Shown in pieces: positions 53,913-61,897 of a DNA stretch of 64,000 nucleotides. Source of the DNA: Sulfitobacter sp. S190 (lineage in GTDB: Bacteria > Pseudomonadota > Alphaproteobacteria > Rhodobacterales > Rhodobacteraceae); assembly GCF_025141935.1 (NCBI RefSeq), contig NZ_CP081120.1, positions 2,852,001 through 2,916,000 on the forward strand. Direction: 5' to 3'. The notes beneath the pieces are model-generated. The model was not told the origin of the DNA and ran no database searches. It was given only the letters and a program-made list of their open reading frames with translations. The translations under genes and the position numbers were made by a program. Position 1 is the stretch's first letter. Every line of letters starts with the position of its first letter.

Positions 53913-54973
53913 TGCTTGCCCTCTCGCGACGATAGCCACACCTGCAACAGTGACAGGATCACTAGAACGACCGCGACGATCAGCGACGCCATCGCCGCCA
54001 CGCCCAGCCCGTTGGCCGTCGGCTGCCCACGCAGCCCCGAGGTTTCAAAGATATAGCCAACCAGCGATATCCACCGCACGTTCATGGCGTAGAGCTCCTC
54101 GAAGGCCTGAAACGCTTTGACAAGGCTGAGGACGGTCACAACCAGCAGCGTCGGCATCAGCAAGGGGATGGTGATGCGGCGCAGCATGCGGAATTCGGAG
54201 GTGCCGTCCATGCGCGCAGCCTCGTACAGGTCTTTGGGGATCGCCTGCAGCCCCGCGAGCAGGATCAGCATGTAGAACCCCAGATGCGCCCATGTATAGA
54301 CGAAGACCGACCAGAACATGGTCCAGCTGGGATCTGTCAGCCACTGGATCGGCTCATCGATCCAGCCCCAGTTCATCAGGGTCAGGCTCAGCACGCCCTG
54401 ACGCTTCAGGATCAGCGTCCAGAGGAAGCCGACAACGACGGGCGACAACATCACGGGATAGAAAAAGATGGACCGCCAGAACCCGCGCCCGACAATGTCC
54501 CGGTTGAGCGCCAAAGCGGTGCACAGCGCGAAAAAGATCATGATCGGCACCTGAAAGATGACGAACACGAACGTGTCGGCCACGGCGGCCAGAAACTTGT
54601 CGTCCTCGCGGTTTTCGAGGCCGGTATCGATCGACGTCTCCGCCAGCAATCGGTCCAGATTGTCGGCCCCGGCCCATTCGCGCGATTCAAAGTTGATCGA
54701 CTGCCCTTCGGTCACCGAAAAGCCGATGTTGATGAAGAAGGGTGCAAAGGTGAACAGGCCAAAGACGAGCATGTTCGGGATGAGAAAGAGATAGGGCAGT
54801 CCGGTGGCCCCTGCCACCCGCTGTACCATCTCGATAGGCCAGCCAAGTGCCGACATCAGCTGCCCACCGATACCCCCCGTGGGGCGTACAAGAACCCAGC
54901 CGATCGCAAGATAAATCAGGACGGCGTAGGGCCAGCCGGAGGTGCCGAAGGCATTGTAAAGTGCATCAAGCAT
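53909..54973 (-). CDS. MalF-type sugar ABC permease
   Basis: A 354-residue CUT1 permease with an extra N-terminal hydrophobic segment (PYAVLIYLAIGWVLV) before the usual six helices, which start at YLFLIPNMLVFGLFTFAPFF. The EAA loop is EAARMDGTSEFRMLRRITIP. A periplasmic loop of about 60 residues follows TM2 (EGQSINFESREWAGADNLDR). It lies 28 bp after the binding protein and overlaps the MalG-type permease gene by 4 bp. It forms the heterodimeric channel of the proposed sulfoquinovose transporter. Confidence 0.9.
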   Translation of the reverse strand: MLDALYNAFGTSGWPYAVLIYLAIGWVLVRPTGGIGGQLMSALGWPIEMVQRVAGATGLPYLFLIPNMLVFGLFTFAPFFINIGFSVTEGQSINFESREWAGADNLDRLLAETSIDTGLENREDDKFLAAVADTFVFVIFQVPIMIFFALCTALALNRDIVGRGFWRSIFFYPVMLSPVVVGFLWTLILKRQGVLSLTLMNWGWIDEPIQWLTDPSWTMFWSVFVYTWAHLGFYMLILLAGLQAIPKDLYEAARMDGTSEFRMLRRITIPLLMPTLLVVTVLSLVKAFQAFEELYAMNVRWISLVGYIFETSGLRGQPTANGLGVAAMASLIVAVVLVILSLLQVWLSSREGKQ

Positions 54974-55001
54974 ACGCGCCTCCGGCTGGCCCAGATTTTG
55001 G

Positions 55002-56267
55002 TTATTCGGCGATCTGTGCCGCGACGTCCGCGTCGATGGCCGTCAGCGCGTCATCCAGCGAAATCTCACCGGTGATGGCTTGGGTCATGTAGTCGGGGAC
55101 GACGCCATAGATGACGAAGTTCTTGGCATAGCCCTGGAAGGTGAATGCCTGTGGCGTGGTTTCCGCGGCCTTGGACGCGTTGCCCGCAAAGACCTGCAGT
55201 GCCTGCGCGACGGCAGGAGACGCATCACCGTAATCTACACCGCTGGCTTGCAGGCCCTGGTGCGCAGGGATGTTGCGCGTCTGGGACGCAAAGGCCGCTG
55301 CCTGCTCGTCTGCCGCAAGGTAGTCGATGAACTGTGCCGCCGCTTCTGGCACATCGGTGCTTTCGAAGGCGACGATTGCCGCACCGCCGGGCATTGCGCC
55401 GCAGCCGCCGGGACCGCACGGAACGGGAACCGCTTTCCAGTCGAAATCGGTGATGTCCTTGGCGTAGCTGTTGATCATCCAGCTGCCCGACATGTGCATC
55501 GCCACGTCACCCGACAGGAACAGCGGTGCCGCGTTGCGGTAGCTGGTGCCGGACCCCGCAGGCCAGCCTTCGGCGGGCATCAGGCCGGATTCGTGCCATT
55601 TGACGAAGGTCTCGGCGAAATTGCGGAAACCTTCGTCCACGAGGATCGGATCGCCGTTATCGTCAAAGAATTTGGCGCCATAGGCAAATGCCGGACCCGC
55701 CATGCGGTGTGCCGTGCGGTCCATCGCCAGCCCCGCAGTGAGGCCCAACGCCTCTTTGACCTCCATCAGGGCCGCGGCCCATTCATCCCATGTGGCGCCG
55801 TCACCGGGCATGTCGACGCCCGCATCTTCGAACATCGATACGTTCACGTAGGGGCCGGTCACGGTCAGCTGTGTCATCCAGCCATAAACGCCATCGTCTT
55901 CGCCGCCGGGTTTGCGGAACCACGGCAGGGTCGCGCCATAGTTTTCTTCCCAAGCGGCGGTGTCGACGTAGTCGGACAGGTCCAGATAGTACTGGTTCAG
56001 GCCACCGAGGTTCGTGACACGCGCCACGTCAGGGGCGGAGCCGGTCTGCAACTGGTTTTCCAGCTGGTCGCGTACAACATCATAGCCGACGACATCCATC
56101 TTGACCGTGTGGCCCGTGGCGTCGGTGAAACCGTCGAGCATGCCCGCGATCACGTCACATTCGTTGCTGTCCTGATAGCACAGGAAATTCACCTCGTCCG
56201 CGTGCGCTGCAACCGCGCCACCCAGAATGGTCGCGGACAGGGCCGCTGCTTTTACCGTGTATTTCAT
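55002..56267 (-). CDS. smoF: Sugar-binding protein of the sulfoquinovose transporter (SmoF-like)
   Basis: A 421-residue periplasmic binding protein of the CUT1 (MalE-like, SBP_bac_1) family with signal peptide (AALSATILGGAVAAHA-DE). Conserved points: VNFLCYQDSNECDVIAGMLD, QLQTGSAPDVARV, GDVAMHMSGSWM. GGGAGGA precedes the ATG at 56267. In Agrobacterium, SmoF binds sulfoquinovosyl glycerol; here the assignment comes from the operon, with monooxygenase, reductases and permeases. It lies between the catabolic genes and the permease genes. Confidence 0.85.
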   Translation of the reverse strand: MKYTVKAAALSATILGGAVAAHADEVNFLCYQDSNECDVIAGMLDGFTDATGHTVKMDVVGYDVVRDQLENQLQTGSAPDVARVTNLGGLNQYYLDLSDYVDTAAWEENYGATLPWFRKPGGEDDGVYGWMTQLTVTGPYVNVSMFEDAGVDMPGDGATWDEWAAALMEVKEALGLTAGLAMDRTAHRMAGPAFAYGAKFFDDNGDPILVDEGFRNFAETFVKWHESGLMPAEGWPAGSGTSYRNAAPLFLSGDVAMHMSGSWMINSYAKDITDFDWKAVPVPCGPGGCGAMPGGAAIVAFESTDVPEAAAQFIDYLAADEQAAAFASQTRNIPAHQGLQASGVDYGDASPAVAQALQVFAGNASKAAETTPQAFTFQGYAKNFVIYGVVPDYMTQAITGEISLDDALTAIDADVAAQIAE

Positions 56268-56310
56268 GGTTTCCTCCCTTGGAAATACGTCTGTGTTGGT
56301 CGTGTCCGCC

Positions 56311-56817
56311 TTATTGATCGTCGGCGGTTGAAAGCGTGCCGAAGGCGCCGTTGAAAAACACCATCGGACTGGCATCACGCGTGGTCAGATTAACCACGCG
56401 GGAAATGAAAATGATATGATCGCCCGCTTCATACGTGGCGTAAGGTTCGCACTCGAACCGCGTCAGGCATCCCTCGACGAGCGGCGGGCCGCCGGGGTTG
56501 TCGGCCAGTGTCAGGCCCCCGAACCCAAAGGCGTCCTTGGTGAAACCCATGCAATCGTTACGCTGCGCATCAGCAAGGATGTGGATCGCGGTACGCTCGG
56601 CCGCCTCAAATGCCGCGCGGCGCTTCGAGGATTTGTCGATCGACCACAGAACAAGCGGCGGCTTCAGCGAAACGCTGGCAAAACTGTTGACCAGTATGCC
56701 CATATCGCCTTTGTCGGACTGGGTCGTCACCAGGGTCACACCGGTGGTGAATTTGCCAAGGCTGTCGCGGAAGCTGCGGGTATCAAAGGGCACAATCGGG
56801 CTCTGCATGGTCATCAT
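56311..56817 (-). CDS. smoA: FMN reductase for the sulfoquinovose monooxygenase (SmoA-like)
   Basis: A 168-residue flavin reductase of the HpaC/short-chain FMN-binding split-barrel fold: FRDSLGKFTTGVTLVTT at the N-terminus, ILVNSFASVSLKPPLVLWSI (flavin site), GDHIIFISRVVNL (GDHxIF, typical) near the C-terminus. It supplies reduced FMN to the two-component monooxygenase. Its ATG overlaps the aldo/keto reductase stop (ATGATGA). The binding-protein gene follows after 43 bp. The role is inferred from the operon. Confidence 0.88.
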   Translation of the reverse strand: MMTMQSPIVPFDTRSFRDSLGKFTTGVTLVTTQSDKGDMGILVNSFASVSLKPPLVLWSIDKSSKRRAAFEAAERTAIHILADAQRNDCMGFTKDAFGFGGLTLADNPGGPPLVEGCLTRFECEPYATYEAGDHIIFISRVVNLTTRDASPMVFFNGAFGTLSTADDQ

Positions 56818-57722
56818 GGCACCTCTTGCCCATTCGCCGCTTCGTAAAGCGCAAACCACGTCTGGCGGTCCATCCGCACTTTCAGCGCGTCGGACAGCTT
56901 GCCGATACGATCGAGATTATTCGTGCCCATGACCGGTACGATCCCGGCAGGGTGCGCCAACAGCCACGCCACCGCAACGGCATCGGCGCCAACGCCTGCC
57001 TCGGCGCCAACGTCCGCCAATGTGTCGTGCAGCCCCTTGTTGGCCGCATCAAACAGCGAGCCCCCGCCCAAGGGGGACCATGCCATCGCCGCAATGCCAC
57101 GTTCCTGCAAATAGGCGAGATCGCCGTTCGTAAATGCCGCATTGGCCGTGAGTGACATTTCGATCTGGTTGGTGACCAGTTTGTTCTTCATCGCCGATTG
57201 CAACAGGGTCCAGTCGTGCAGCTTGAAGTTCGACACACCAACGCTGCGCACTTTGCCCGAAGCGATGACATCGTCCAGCGCCGCACCGGTTTCGGATTGG
57301 TCCATGAAAGGATCGGGCCGGTGAATGAGCAGCGTATCGATCGTGTCGATATTCATGAGACGCAGCGAATGATCGACAGACGCCATGATATGCGCGCGGC
57401 TGGTATCGTAGTGTTTGACGCGCGCATCTGCATAGCGGCCCATCGGTGCGACGATATCGCATTTGGTCACGATCTCGATCTGGTCGCGCAATCCGGGCGC
57501 AGCCTTCAGCGTCTGGCCCAGAATTTCCTCGGCCTCGTAGCCGCCATAGATGTCGGCCTGATCCATGGTGGTGATGCCCTGTGCCAGACAGCCTTCGATC
57601 TTGGCTTGCACATGGGCCTGCGATGTATCGCTGTCATCGCCCAGCCGCCACATGCCATAGACGATCCGGCTGAAGGACAGATCATCGGCAAGCGTCACGC
57701 GCTCCATTTTGGTGTCAGACAT
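56814..57722 (-). CDS. smoB: Aldo/keto reductase, probable 6-oxo-glucose reductase (SmoB-like)
   Basis: A 302-residue aldo/keto reductase. Catalytic tetrad positions are visible: Asp in TTMDQADIYGGYEAEEIL with Tyr close behind, Lys in IVTKCDIV, and His in LLIHRPDPFM. NADPH-site region: VPVMGTNNLDRIGKLSDAL. In the sulfo-SMO pathway SmoB reduces 6-oxo-glucose, the product of desulfurisation, to glucose. Its start overlaps the stop of the monooxygenase gene (TAATG). Without the neighbours it would be called only an YdhF-like aldo/keto reductase. Confidence 0.87.
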   Translation of the reverse strand: MSDTKMERVTLADDLSFSRIVYGMWRLGDDSDTSQAHVQAKIEGCLAQGITTMDQADIYGGYEAEEILGQTLKAAPGLRDQIEIVTKCDIVAPMGRYADARVKHYDTSRAHIMASVDHSLRLMNIDTIDTLLIHRPDPFMDQSETGAALDDVIASGKVRSVGVSNFKLHDWTLLQSAMKNKLVTNQIEMSLTANAAFTNGDLAYLQERGIAAMAWSPLGGGSLFDAANKGLHDTLADVGAEAGVGADAVAVAWLLAHPAGIVPVMGTNNLDRIGKLSDALKVRMDRQTWFALYEAANGQEVP

Positions 57723-58879
57723 TAGCGGCGTTCTCCGGTTCCGAGAGGTGTTGCAGGTGTGCTGGCCGGGACGCGGCCATATGCGTGGGGCAATGAACAT
57801 GTCTTGAGCTCTGGCAGCACCAGTTTGCCGACATAATCACATTCGTCCAGATGCGGATACCCCGAGAAGATAAACGACCGCATCCCCATTTTCTTGTAAT
57901 TTTCAATTTCGCTCAGCACCTGATCGGCAGAGCCGACCAATGCCGCCCCACAGCCCGACCGCGCCCGCCCCACGCCGGTCCACAGGTGCGGCTCGATAAA
58001 GCCGTCCATATCCGCCAGTTCACGGTTGCGGGCCTGTTTCGACACGCCCAGCGATCCCGCGTCCAGCGCGCGGTTGCGGATCGCATCGCCCTGCCCGTCG
58101 TCCAGCTTGGACACCAGTTCCCGGGCGTATTCCCGCGCCTCGGCTTCGGTATCGCGCACGATCATGTGCACCCGCAGCCCGTAGTCCAGCGTGCGGCCGT
58201 ATTCCTCGGCCTTGGCCGCCACGGTCTTCATGCGCCCGGCCAGCTCATCCTTGGTTTCGGGCCACATCAAATAGACGTCGCAATGCTCGGCGCACAGGTC
58301 GACGGCATCGGGGCTGTAGCCGCCGAAATACATCAGCGGGCCGCCGTTTTGCTGGTACGGCTTGACCGGATCGGTGGTCAGACCCTGAAAATTGTAAATA
58401 TCGCCCTCGAAATTGATTTCATCGCGCGTCCAGGCCTGCCGCAAGATCTCGACCACCTCGCGCGACCGGCGGTAGCGGTAGGGTGACGGTTCCTTCTGCC
58501 CCGGAAAATCGGAGGAAATGATGTTGATCGTCAGCCGCCCCTCCAGCATGTGATCCAGCGTTGCAATGGTGCGCGCCAGCATGATGGGTTGCATTTCGCC
58601 ACAGCGCACGGCCGCCAGCAGGTTGATCTTGTCCGTGATCGGCGCACAACCCGCCACGAAAGACAGCGTATCCTGCCCCACCTGATAGGACGAGGGACAC
58701 AGGATGTTGCGAAACCCGTTTGCCTCCGACCGCTTCACGATCTCGGAGCAATGATCCCAGCTTGACCGCAGCGCACCATCGGGCACACCGAGATACTGGT
58801 AATCATCCGAACACAGCGCGGAAAACCACGAAACTTCAGCGGCATCCAGATCGGCAGAGGTGATGGGAACGATGCTCAT
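57722..58879 (-). CDS. smoC: FMN-dependent sulfoquinovose monooxygenase (SmoC-like, LLM class)
   Basis: A 385-residue LLM-class (luciferase-like, SsuD-related) flavin monooxygenase. Family features: VGQDTLSFVAGCAPITDKINLL, VRCGEMQPIMLARTIATLDHML, LTINIISSDFPGQKEPSPYRYR, PVKPYQQNGGPLMYFGGYSPDA, RVHMIVRDTEAEAREYARE. SsuD breaks alkanesulfonates to aldehyde and sulfite using FMNH2 and O2; SmoC does so on sulfoquinovose, giving 6-oxo-glucose and sulfite. It is the first gene of the operon with the reductases and transporter. Substrate is assigned by context; alkanesulfonate use is the main alternative. Confidence 0.85.
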   Translation of the reverse strand: MSIVPITSADLDAAEVSWFSALCSDDYQYLGVPDGALRSSWDHCSEIVKRSEANGFRNILCPSSYQVGQDTLSFVAGCAPITDKINLLAAVRCGEMQPIMLARTIATLDHMLEGRLTINIISSDFPGQKEPSPYRYRRSREVVEILRQAWTRDEINFEGDIYNFQGLTTDPVKPYQQNGGPLMYFGGYSPDAVDLCAEHCDVYLMWPETKDELAGRMKTVAAKAEEYGRTLDYGLRVHMIVRDTEAEAREYARELVSKLDDGQGDAIRNRALDAGSLGVSKQARNRELADMDGFIEPHLWTGVGRARSGCGAALVGSADQVLSEIENYKKMGMRSFIFSGYPHLDECDYVGKLVLPELKTCSLPHAYGRVPASTPATPLGTGERR

Positions 58880-58922
58880 GGGACTACTTTCGTGCTTGAT
58901 TGGAACAGGTTAATCATGCAAT

Positions 58923-58936
58923 TTGACCTAAATCAA
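58923..58936. promoter_or_regulatory. Palindromic box in the sulfoquinovose divergent promoter region
   Basis: TTGACCTAAATCAA fits TTGAY-N4-RTCAA completely, and a related half-site (GGATCAA) follows at 58941-58947. It lies in the 76-bp space between the monooxygenase (start 58879) and GntR gene (start 58956). It could be an operator for the GntR regulator or a true FNR/FixK site; sequence cannot decide. Confidence 0.45.
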
Positions 58937-58955
58937 TAGTGGATCAATTTTTCCG

Positions 58956-59669
58956 ATGCACCCCGCCCCGCCTGCCCGCGACAAGCTGCCGGCCTACATC
59001 CAGATCGCCGAAGTCGTCGCCCGCAACATTGCGTCCGGCCGGCTGCTGGACGGGGACAAATTGCCCACCGAAAGGGCGATGGCCGAAGAATATCAAGTGG
59101 CGGTGGGCACCCTGCGCAAAGCGCTGGATGTGCTGGTCGAACAGGGGCATGTCGAACGCAGGCAGGGGTCGGGCAACTATATCCGCCATGCCGACGGTGC
59201 GCGCTCCGTCTATGCGCTGCTGCGGCTCGAACTGCGCGGCGGGGGCGGATTGCCCACGGCTGAAATACTGGCAATCGACCACGTTCGCAAACCCGCAGGT
59301 GCGCCGCAATTCGGATCTTCTGCCATGGCGCACAGGTTCAGGCGTCTGAGGTTTCTCGATGGCAAGGCCGCCGCGCTGGAAGAGATATTCATCGACGCGG
59401 ATCGCAGTGGGGCGATAGATGCGCAGGCGGTCTCCGAATCGCTCTACTACTTTTATCAACACGATCTGGGAATTCTGGTGAGCCGCGCCACAGACACCAT
59501 CGGATTGGGCCATGTCCCCGACTGGACCTTGCACCGTTTTGGCCCCGACGCACAGTCACCGGTGCCCTTTGTCGAGCGCGTGGCCTACGACCAGAACACA
59601 CAGCCCTTCGAATACTCCCGCACGTGGATCGACGCAGACATCGCCGCTTACGTATCCCGACTGAAATAG
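58956..59669 (+). CDS. GntR/HutC-family regulator with UTRA domain (SmoD-like)
   Basis: A 237-residue regulator: N-terminal winged HTH (PAYIQIAEVVARNIASGRLL, LPTERAMAEEYQVAVGTLRKAL, GHVERRQGSGNYI) and a C-terminal UTRA ligand domain (AHRFRRLRFLDGKAAALEEI, PFVERVAYDQNTQPFEYSRT). It is divergent from the catabolic and transport operon and upstream of the Gfo/Idh gene. It probably represses both when sulfoquinovose or a derivative is absent. The ligand is inferred. Confidence 0.9.
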   Translation: MHPAPPARDKLPAYIQIAEVVARNIASGRLLDGDKLPTERAMAEEYQVAVGTLRKALDVLVEQGHVERRQGSGNYIRHADGARSVYALLRLELRGGGGLPTAEILAIDHVRKPAGAPQFGSSAMAHRFRRLRFLDGKAAALEEIFIDADRSGAIDAQAVSESLYYFYQHDLGILVSRATDTIGLGHVPDWTLHRFGPDAQSPVPFVERVAYDQNTQPFEYSRTWIDADIAAYVSRLK

Positions 59670-59680
59670 GAACGACCCAA

Positions 59681-60781
59681 ATGACCACCCACTACGGCAT
59701 GATCGGCTGCGGCATGATGGGCCAGGAGCACATCAAGAATATCAACCTGCTGCCCGACACCGCCGTCACCGCTATCTTCGAGCCCGACGCCGGTATGGCC
59801 GCGATTGCCCGCGACCTCGCACCGGGCGCCATTTTCGTGGACAGCCTCGATGCGTTGGTGCGTTTCACCGGGCTCGACGCGCTTGTCATCACCAGCCCCA
59901 ATTTCTGTCACGCCGAACAGCTTGAGCAGATCGCAGCCGCGGTCAGCTTGCCGATCCTGTGCGAAAAGCCGCTCTATACCGACGCTGCCGATACCGCCCG
60001 GATCGCGCGTTTGCGCGATACCTACGGGGCGCCCATCTGGGTGGCGATGGAATACCGGTACATGCCGCCGATTGCGGCGCTGATCAAACAGGCGGCGCTG
60101 GAAACCGGCGGGATCAAGATGTTGACGATCCGCGAACACCGCTTCCCGTTTCTGGAAAAAGTCGGCGACTGGAACCGTTTCAACAGCAAGACAGGCGGCA
60201 CGCTCGTCGAAAAGTGCTGCCATTTCTTTGACCTGATGCGCCTGATCGTGCAGTCGGATCCCGTACGGGTGATGGCCTCCGGCGGGCAGGACGTAAATCA
60301 CCTCGATGAAACCTACGACGGGCACACCCCTGACATTCTCGACAACGCCTACGTGATTGTTGACTTTGCCAACGGTGCGCGGGCGATGCTCGAACTGTCG
60401 ATGTTCGCCGAAGGGTCGGAGTATCAGGAAGTGGTGCACGCGGTCGGGCCGCACGGGAAGATCGAAAGCTACGTGCCGGGGCCGACGCGGTTCTGGTCGC
60501 AAGAACGCGGTCTGCCACCAACGCCACACTTGCTGATCAGCCCGCGCACGGGCGAACCGCCACGCCGCGTTGAAATTCCGGTTGATCCGCAGTTGCTGGA
60601 GGCGGGCGACCACAACGGCTCCACCTTCTATCAGCACGAGCGGTTCTTGCAGGTCGTTCGAGGCCGCGGAGAGGTAGAGGTCACGCTGGAGGACGGCGCG
60701 TGGGCCGTGGCGATCGGCATGGCCGCCCAGCAAAGTCTGAGCACCCATGAAGCGGTGAAAATCTCACCGCCGCTTCGGTAA
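59681..60781 (+). CDS. Gfo/Idh/MocA-fold protein, candidate NAD+-dependent sulfoquinovosidase
   Basis: A 366-residue Gfo/Idh/MocA-type protein: Rossmann loop YGMIGCGMMGQEHI, LCEKPLYTDAADTARI, VAMEYRYMPPIAALI, GGTLVEKCCHFFDLMRL, and a C-terminal HNGSTFYQHERFLQVVRG. It follows the GntR regulator by 11 bp in the sulfoquinovose locus, which has no GH31 sulfoquinovosidase. NAD+-dependent glycosidases with this fold (GH109, and GH188 for sulfoquinovosides) are known, so it may release sulfoquinovose from sulfoquinovosyl glycerol. An ordinary sugar dehydrogenase is the alternative. The fold is certain; the glycosidase role is inference. Confidence 0.7.
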   Translation: MTTHYGMIGCGMMGQEHIKNINLLPDTAVTAIFEPDAGMAAIARDLAPGAIFVDSLDALVRFTGLDALVITSPNFCHAEQLEQIAAAVSLPILCEKPLYTDAADTARIARLRDTYGAPIWVAMEYRYMPPIAALIKQAALETGGIKMLTIREHRFPFLEKVGDWNRFNSKTGGTLVEKCCHFFDLMRLIVQSDPVRVMASGGQDVNHLDETYDGHTPDILDNAYVIVDFANGARAMLELSMFAEGSEYQEVVHAVGPHGKIESYVPGPTRFWSQERGLPPTPHLLISPRTGEPPRRVEIPVDPQLLEAGDHNGSTFYQHERFLQVVRGRGEVEVTLEDGAWAVAIGMAAQQSLSTHEAVKISPPLR

Positions 60782-60869
60782 ATTCCCGCTCCCCTACCAT
60801 AGTATCATAGACTCTGTCTGGCGTTTGAACGAAGGTCAGGGGGCATGAGCTATTTTCGGGAGGAACACC

Positions 60870-60977
60870 ATGGCTTGGACGAAACCCATCATCCGCGAAA
60901 TCGAATGCGGCATGGAAATCAACATGTACGGCCCTGACGGTGACCGCGAAGACGACGGCGGCGGCGTCCTGTTCTGA
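60870..60977 (+). CDS. pqqA: PQQ precursor peptide PqqA
   Basis: A 35-residue peptide that begins MAWTKPIIREIECGMEINMY. Glu16 and Tyr20 (E-x3-Y) are the residues joined to make pyrroloquinoline quinone. GGGAGGA lies just upstream of the ATG. The gene starts pqqABCDE and is too short for usual ORF filters. The region 60782-60869 before it holds no other gene and must contain the promoter. Confidence 0.95.
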   Translation: MAWTKPIIREIECGMEINMYGPDGDREDDGGGVLF

Positions 60978-61000
60978 AAACCTGGCGCACGGAGGGTCCG

Positions 61001-61897
61001 ATGAGTTTCCGTGCGCAAGTGCTTGGGGCGGCTGCCGGTGGTGGTCTGCCACAATGGAACTGCGGTTGCATGAATTGCAACCTTGCCCGCGCCGGTGACA
61101 TCCCGGCGCAGACGCAATCGTCTGTGGCCTTTACAGGCAACGGGCGGGACTGGGCGATCCTCAACGCCTCCCCCGATATCCGCGAACAAATGGCACGCAC
61201 GCCCGCGCTGCATCCCACCGGCCCACGCAGTTTGCCGCTGCATTCGGTGTTGGTGACAAACGGCGACATCGACCATGTTGCCGGATTGCTGATCTTGCGC
61301 GAACAGCAGCCCTTCACTCTTTTTGCGACGGGTGAAATCCACCAGGTTCTGGGGGATAACCCGATCTTCAACGCGCTCAACCACGATCTGGTCAAGCGCA
61401 GCGTCATCACGCTGGACACGCCGTTCACGCTTGCTCCCGACCTCACCGCGACCCTCTTTGCGGTGCCGGGAAAAGTGCCGTTGTATCTGGAGGGCAAAGA
61501 GGTCCAGACCGATCTTGAGGGCGAACAGACCGTTGGGGTCCACCTGCAAACAAACGGTAAATCCGCCTTTTACATTCCCGGTTGCGCCCTGATGAAGCCC
61601 GATCTGGCGGACCGCCTGTCAGGGGCCGACGCCGTGTTCTTCGATGGCACGCTCTGGCGAGACGACGAAATGATCACCGAAGGGCTAAGCCAGAAAACGG
61701 GGCAGCGGATGGGCCATATGTCGATGTCCGGGCCGGGCGGATCGATGGCCGCGTTCGAGACGATCGATGTCGCGCGCAAGGTTTTTGTCCATATGAACAA
61801 CACCAACCCCGTTTTGCGACCATCTTCGGACGAGCGTCAGCACGCACAGGACGCGGGCTGGACCATCGCGACCGACGGACTGGAACTGGAGATCTGA
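61001..61897 (+). CDS. pqqB: PQQ biosynthesis protein PqqB
   Basis: A 298-residue MBL-fold protein with the PqqB features LGAAAGGGLPQWNCGCMNC (zinc-binding cysteine pair) and NGDIDHVAGLL, and a late HMSMSGPGGSM. PqqB is thought to hydroxylate the crosslinked dipeptide or prepare the PqqC substrate. GGAGGG lies 4 nt before the ATG. Its stop overlaps the pqqC start by one base (TGATG). Confidence 0.95.
   Translation: MSFRAQVLGAAAGGGLPQWNCGCMNCNLARAGDIPAQTQSSVAFTGNGRDWAILNASPDIREQMARTPALHPTGPRSLPLHSVLVTNGDIDHVAGLLILREQQPFTLFATGEIHQVLGDNPIFNALNHDLVKRSVITLDTPFTLAPDLTATLFAVPGKVPLYLEGKEVQTDLEGEQTVGVHLQTNGKSAFYIPGCALMKPDLADRLSGADAVFFDGTLWRDDEMITEGLSQKTGQRMGHMSMSGPGGSMAAFETIDVARKVFVHMNNTNPVLRPSSDERQHAQDAGWTIATDGLELEI

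Noticed and set aside
55080-56354. Open frame of 424 codons on the plus strand opposite the SmoF-like gene
   Set aside because: No recognisable motif or RBS; the minus strand encodes a full binding protein with signal peptide and RBS.
59648-60748. Open frame of 366 codons antisense to the candidate sulfoquinovosidase
   Set aside because: Shadow of the Gfo/Idh gene, low complexity in Arg/Gly/His and no start context.
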